A stretch of DNA of 9,035 bases from DASUFH01 sp036274645 (GTDB lineage Bacteria; Acidobacteriota; Terriglobia; 20CM-2-55-15). Under the pieces are notes generated by a model, which saw only the letters and a program-made list of their open reading frames with translations, made no database searches and was not told the DNA's origin. The position numbers and the translations under genes were made by a program. Location of the stretch: positions 1 to 9,035 of the forward strand of contig DASUFH010000433.1 in NCBI GenBank assembly GCA_036274645.1, given 5' to 3'. Numbering within the stretch: the first letter of the stretch is position 1; each line of letters opens with the position of its first letter. This document shows positions 6,723 through 9,035 of the stretch, one piece after another.

Positions 6723-8234
6723 CTATATCTTCATCAACACCGATTTGGTTTCGGTGTAGAGTTCGATGCCGTCGGCCGCCTGTTCGCGACCGATACCACT
6801 CTGTTTGAAGCCCCCGAAGGGCAGCGCGGGATCGATCAGGTGGTGGCAGTTTACCCAGACCGTGCCGGCCTCGATCCGTTTCGCCAGGCGATGGGCCAGA
6901 CTGAGGTTCTGCGTCCACACACTGGCCGCCAGTCCGTAGACGGTCTGATTCGCCTGGGCGGCAATTTCATCGGCATCCTTGAAGCTGTTGGCCACGAGCA
7001 CGGGACCGAAGATCTCTTCCTTGTACAGGGTCGACGCCGGACCGCAGTTCTTGAAAATGGTGGGTTGCACGAAGTATCCCTTGTCGCCATGCCGGCCCCC
7101 GCCGGTCAGCACTTCCCCTCCCTCGCGAACGCCCTTTTCGATGTAGCCCAGCACGCGGTCGTGCTGTTCCCGGCTCACGAGCGGTCCCATCTGCGATTCG
7201 GGGCTGCGGCCTCCACCGAGTTTCATCGATGCGGCAATCTCCGTCATGCCGCTCACCACGTCATCGAACAGCGGCTCTTCCACGAACAGTCGTGTTCCGG
7301 CGACGCATACCTGGCCTTGATTGAAGAAAACGGCATTGGCGGCGCCGGCAATGGCTTCGTCGAGATTGGCGTCTTTGGCGATGATCACCGGACTCTTGCC
7401 GCCCAGTTCCAGCGATATGCGCTTGAGGCTGTCCATCGCGACCTTGCCGATGTGTTTGCCCACCGGCGTGGACCCCGTGAACGCAATCTTGCGCACCATG
7501 GGATGTTCGACGATCGCCTGCCCCGCGCCTTCACCAAAGCCGGTAATCAGGTTGATCGCGCCCCTGGGGAATCCGGCCTGCTCGGCCAGTTCCACCAGGC
7601 GAATGGCGCTCAGAGGAGTCTGTTCGGCCGGCTTGAGTATGCTCGTGCAACCACAGGCCAGAGCCGGCGCCAGTTTGAGGGCCGCCATGACGAGCGGAAA
7701 ATTCCAGGGAATGATCTGCCCCACCACGCCGACCGGCTGACGCAACGTGTAGGCGTGGAACTCCATATTGGGAATCGGAATCGAGACATTGGTGGTCGTC
7801 CCCTCGATCTTGGTCGCCCAGCCGGCGTAGTAGCGGATCAACTGGACACTCGCGGGCACGTCGATCATCTTTGCAAACATCACCAGCTTGCCGTTGTCCA
7901 GCGATTCCAACTCCGCCAGCATGTCGGCGTTGGCTTCGACCAGGTCGGCCCAGCGCAGCAGCAGAGCCTCGCGCGCCCCCGGATTCATCCGCGACCATTC
8001 ACCTTCGTAGAACGCCTTGTGCGCCGCCTTCGCCGCGCGATCCACATCTTCGCGATCGCCTTCGGCGACCGCGCAGATCACCTGCTCGCTCGCGGGATCG
8101 ATCGTATCGAAGGTCTTGCCTGAAGCGGACGGCGTCCACTGCCCGTCGATGTAGAGCTTCTGGGTTCTGGAAATGAAGTCCCGAACGGCGGGACTAAGGT
8201 CGGCAAAGTCAGAAATCATGGTGGCCTGGCTCAT
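6723..8234 (-). CDS. NAD(P)-dependent aldehyde dehydrogenase (class 1/2-like)
   Basis: The 503-residue protein is full length for the aldehyde dehydrogenase superfamily and oxidises an aldehyde to the carboxylic acid with NAD+ or NADP+. All key elements are intact: PWNFP with Asn178, the cofactor Lys in KPAEQ (Lys201), the Rossmann motif FTGSTPVG (252-259), the general base Glu276 in LELGGK, the nucleophile Cys310 in FNQGQVCVAG, and EEIFGPV (406-412) for ribose binding. The C-terminal part LPFGGFKQSGIGRE (471-484) and VNCHHLIDPA (461-470) recall the phenylacetaldehyde and related broad-substrate dehydrogenases, but the substrate cannot be fixed from sequence, so no gene symbol is given. The enzyme is cytoplasmic and normally tetrameric. 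The ATG at 8234 has GGGGAG eight bases upstream. No pathway partner such as an alcohol dehydrogenase or amine oxidase is in the window; the J-protein gene follows after 54 bases. Confidence 0.96.
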   Translation of the reverse strand: MSQATMISDFADLSPAVRDFISRTQKLYIDGQWTPSASGKTFDTIDPASEQVICAVAEGDREDVDRAAKAAHKAFYEGEWSRMNPGAREALLLRWADLVEANADMLAELESLDNGKLVMFAKMIDVPASVQLIRYYAGWATKIEGTTTNVSIPIPNMEFHAYTLRQPVGVVGQIIPWNFPLVMAALKLAPALACGCTSILKPAEQTPLSAIRLVELAEQAGFPRGAINLITGFGEGAGQAIVEHPMVRKIAFTGSTPVGKHIGKVAMDSLKRISLELGGKSPVIIAKDANLDEAIAGAANAVFFNQGQVCVAGTRLFVEEPLFDDVVSGMTEIAASMKLGGGRSPESQMGPLVSREQHDRVLGYIEKGVREGGEVLTGGGRHGDKGYFVQPTIFKNCGPASTLYKEEIFGPVLVANSFKDADEIAAQANQTVYGLAASVWTQNLSLAHRLAKRIEAGTVWVNCHHLIDPALPFGGFKQSGIGREQAADGIELYTETKSVLMKI

Positions 8235-8267
8235 GGCGGAATCTCCCCGGTTTCAAATTAAGGGCGA

Positions 8268-8296
8268 AGTATATGCCGCATTCTCCGGGAAAACCA
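8268..8296 (-). promoter_or_regulatory. Candidate promoter for the aldehyde dehydrogenase gene
   Basis: On the minus strand TATACT (8273 to 8268; five of six consensus bases) lies 33 bases before the ATG at 8234, giving a short leader of about 27 bases. The -35 position at 17-base spacing (8296 to 8291, TGGTTT) is poor, so it may depend on an activator or be chance. The same -10 hexamer is used by the promoter at 4416-4421. Confidence 0.4.
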
Positions 8297-8688
8297 GATG
8301 TGGGAACCGCCTCCGAATTCCGCGCCGGAAAGCAGTTGTTCCGATCCGTGGAAGCGACGCGAGGCAAGCCCCCTTCTCTTCGACCTCTGGATCCGTCATG
8401 AACTTGAACATTTTACCCGGTGTGATCTCAGCGCATGAGCCTGCCAGATACGATGAACCGGACTTGTGCGACAAGCCCACCTTCCTGGAGAGGTCTCTCA
8501 AACTCCAATGGCTCTTGCCGGATTTTGGACATGCCAGTACAGATTCGGCGAACCGGCGACGAATCCGACTGACTTGGACTCGTCCTGCAGCCCGTCAACG
8601 ACGCCACTCACCTCGGAAATTCTCTGAAATGAGCAATGGGGGGCTTTCATTCTTCGAACTCAGCCCAGCTGCGCCAGGCGACGAAGGC

Positions 8689-8973
8689 TCACCAACACCC
8701 ACGTACATTTAGTGAGACAGCGCCCACGTCCTCAACGCCTCGCTCGCGCAACGCAGTCATTTCCTCAGCACTAACCACGTGCTGATCAACTATCTCGCGC
8801 AATCTTCCAGCGTCTGGAACTTCAAAAGCTGAGGCCGCGCAGATATAGGCAAGCCACACCTGTCTCTTTTTCTCCGTCAACTCGAAGTCGTAGTAGTAGT
8901 CGCCGCTCTCTCCCCTGAAAAGGTTGAAGGGAGTAAAAGAAAAGTTGTGTTTGGTCCCCGGGTCCCCAAGTTC
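8689..8973 (-). pseudogene. Possible gene remnant or small gene without a normal start
   Basis: The frame is open from just after a TGA (8974-8976) down to a TGA at 8689-8691. The reading is protein-like: TKHNFSFTPFNLFRGESGDY, then ELTEKKRQVWLAYICAASAF, then a helical, Glu-rich part ending in SLNVRGCW. The only start is a TTG at 8880, which gives 63 residues and would cut off the plausible stretch before it; the rest of the frame has no ATG or GTG upstream. Codons are more A/T-ending than in neighbouring genes. It could be the C-terminal end of a decayed gene, a small gene using a rare start, or chance. I do not recognise the family. Confidence 0.3.
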
Positions 8974-9010
8974 TCAATGAAAGTAAGAACCGCCGGCGCT
9001 GTGGGAACTG

Positions 9011-9034
9011 TGGAAAAGCCAGCAGGCTTTTCCA
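9011..9034. repeat. Perfect 10-bp hairpin at the window edge
   Basis: TGGAAAAGCC (9011-9020), loop AGCA, and GGCTTTTCCA (9025-9034) form a perfect ten-pair stem with a four-base loop. The next outward pair (G at 9010, A at 9035) does not match, so the stem ends there. There is no T-run directly after it inside the window on either strand, so it is not a clear terminator; it could be part of a dispersed palindromic repeat. Confidence 0.6.
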
Positions 9035-9035
9035 A

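Larger units (their letters stand above)
8235..9035. other. Low-coding, lower-GC stretch with no intact gene recognised
   Basis: Apart from the promoter candidate near 8270 and the items listed separately, I see no convincing gene here. Two hand-counted 60-base lines (8401-8460 and 8821-8880) are each 50% G+C, against 60% for 7381-7440 inside the dehydrogenase gene. Open frames on both strands are short, lack good ribosome sites and read as mixed composition. No tRNA cloverleaf or T-loop, no transposase motif and no terminal inverted repeat were found. It may be intergenic DNA or the decayed remains of an inserted element. Confidence 0.5.

Noticed and set aside
5712..8123. 803-codon plus-strand frame as a real gene
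   Set aside because: It lies opposite two clear genes, is unusually rich in His, Arg, Phe and Gly, has no family motif, and is explained by high third-position G+C on the other strand.
8463..8499. Small palindromes (CTTGT-GCG-ACAAG and GAGAG-GT-CTCTC)
   Set aside because: Five-pair arms are expected by chance over 800 bases and nothing around them suggests a function.
8173..8712. 179-codon plus-strand frame (or its 104-codon part from ATG 8398)
   Set aside because: It begins inside the dehydrogenase gene, has no ribosome site at either start, shows mixed composition with Arg-rich stretches, and matches nothing I recognise.

Overview
The window reads as chromosomal DNA of a GC-rich, Gram-negative environmental bacterium. 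Hand counts give about 60% G+C in the genes and about 50% in the last 800 bases. The best guess is an Acidobacteriota member or a relative. The DUF1592/DUF1552 pair is typical of Planctomycetes, Verrucomicrobia, Acidobacteria and myxobacteria, and the secreted protein at 4500-5489 resembles unnamed proteins I associate with Acidobacteria. This placement rests on family resemblance only.

Layout. At 2-118 (+) there is a probable C-terminal tail of a gene cut by the window edge. It converges on a minus-strand two-gene operon: a DUF1592-type secreted cytochrome-like protein (1496-3364) followed, with a one-base TGATG overlap, by a Tat-exported DUF1552 protein (141-1496). A 141-base divergent region leads to a plus-strand pair, a STAS-domain anti-sigma-factor antagonist (3506-3868) and a small OB-fold-like lipoprotein (3940-4290). 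A strong stem-loop and a good sigma70-type promoter precede a secreted protein of unknown function (4500-5489). That gene ends six bases from a convergent minus-strand gene for a J-domain protein (5496-6668). Upstream of it on the same strand is a classical NAD(P)-dependent aldehyde dehydrogenase (6723-8234) with its own promoter candidate. The last 800 bases (8235-9035) hold no convincing intact gene, are lower in G+C, and contain an open frame without a good start and a perfect hairpin at the very edge. They look like intergenic or decayed DNA.

How the genes work together. Four products are predicted to leave the cytoplasm: the haem protein by Sec, DUF1552 by Tat, the lipoprotein, and the 329-residue protein by Sec. 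The DUF1592/DUF1552 pair is the only tightly coupled unit and probably forms one periplasmic or cell-surface redox or hydrolytic function that is still uncharacterised. The STAS protein has no kinase or phosphatase partner here, so its switch partners must be elsewhere. The aldehyde dehydrogenase and J-protein may share a transcript but have no obvious functional link. I see no CRISPR array, tRNA, rRNA, intact transposase or phage module, and no clearly new defence or mobile system. The best candidates for follow-up are the haem/Tat pair and the families of unknown function.
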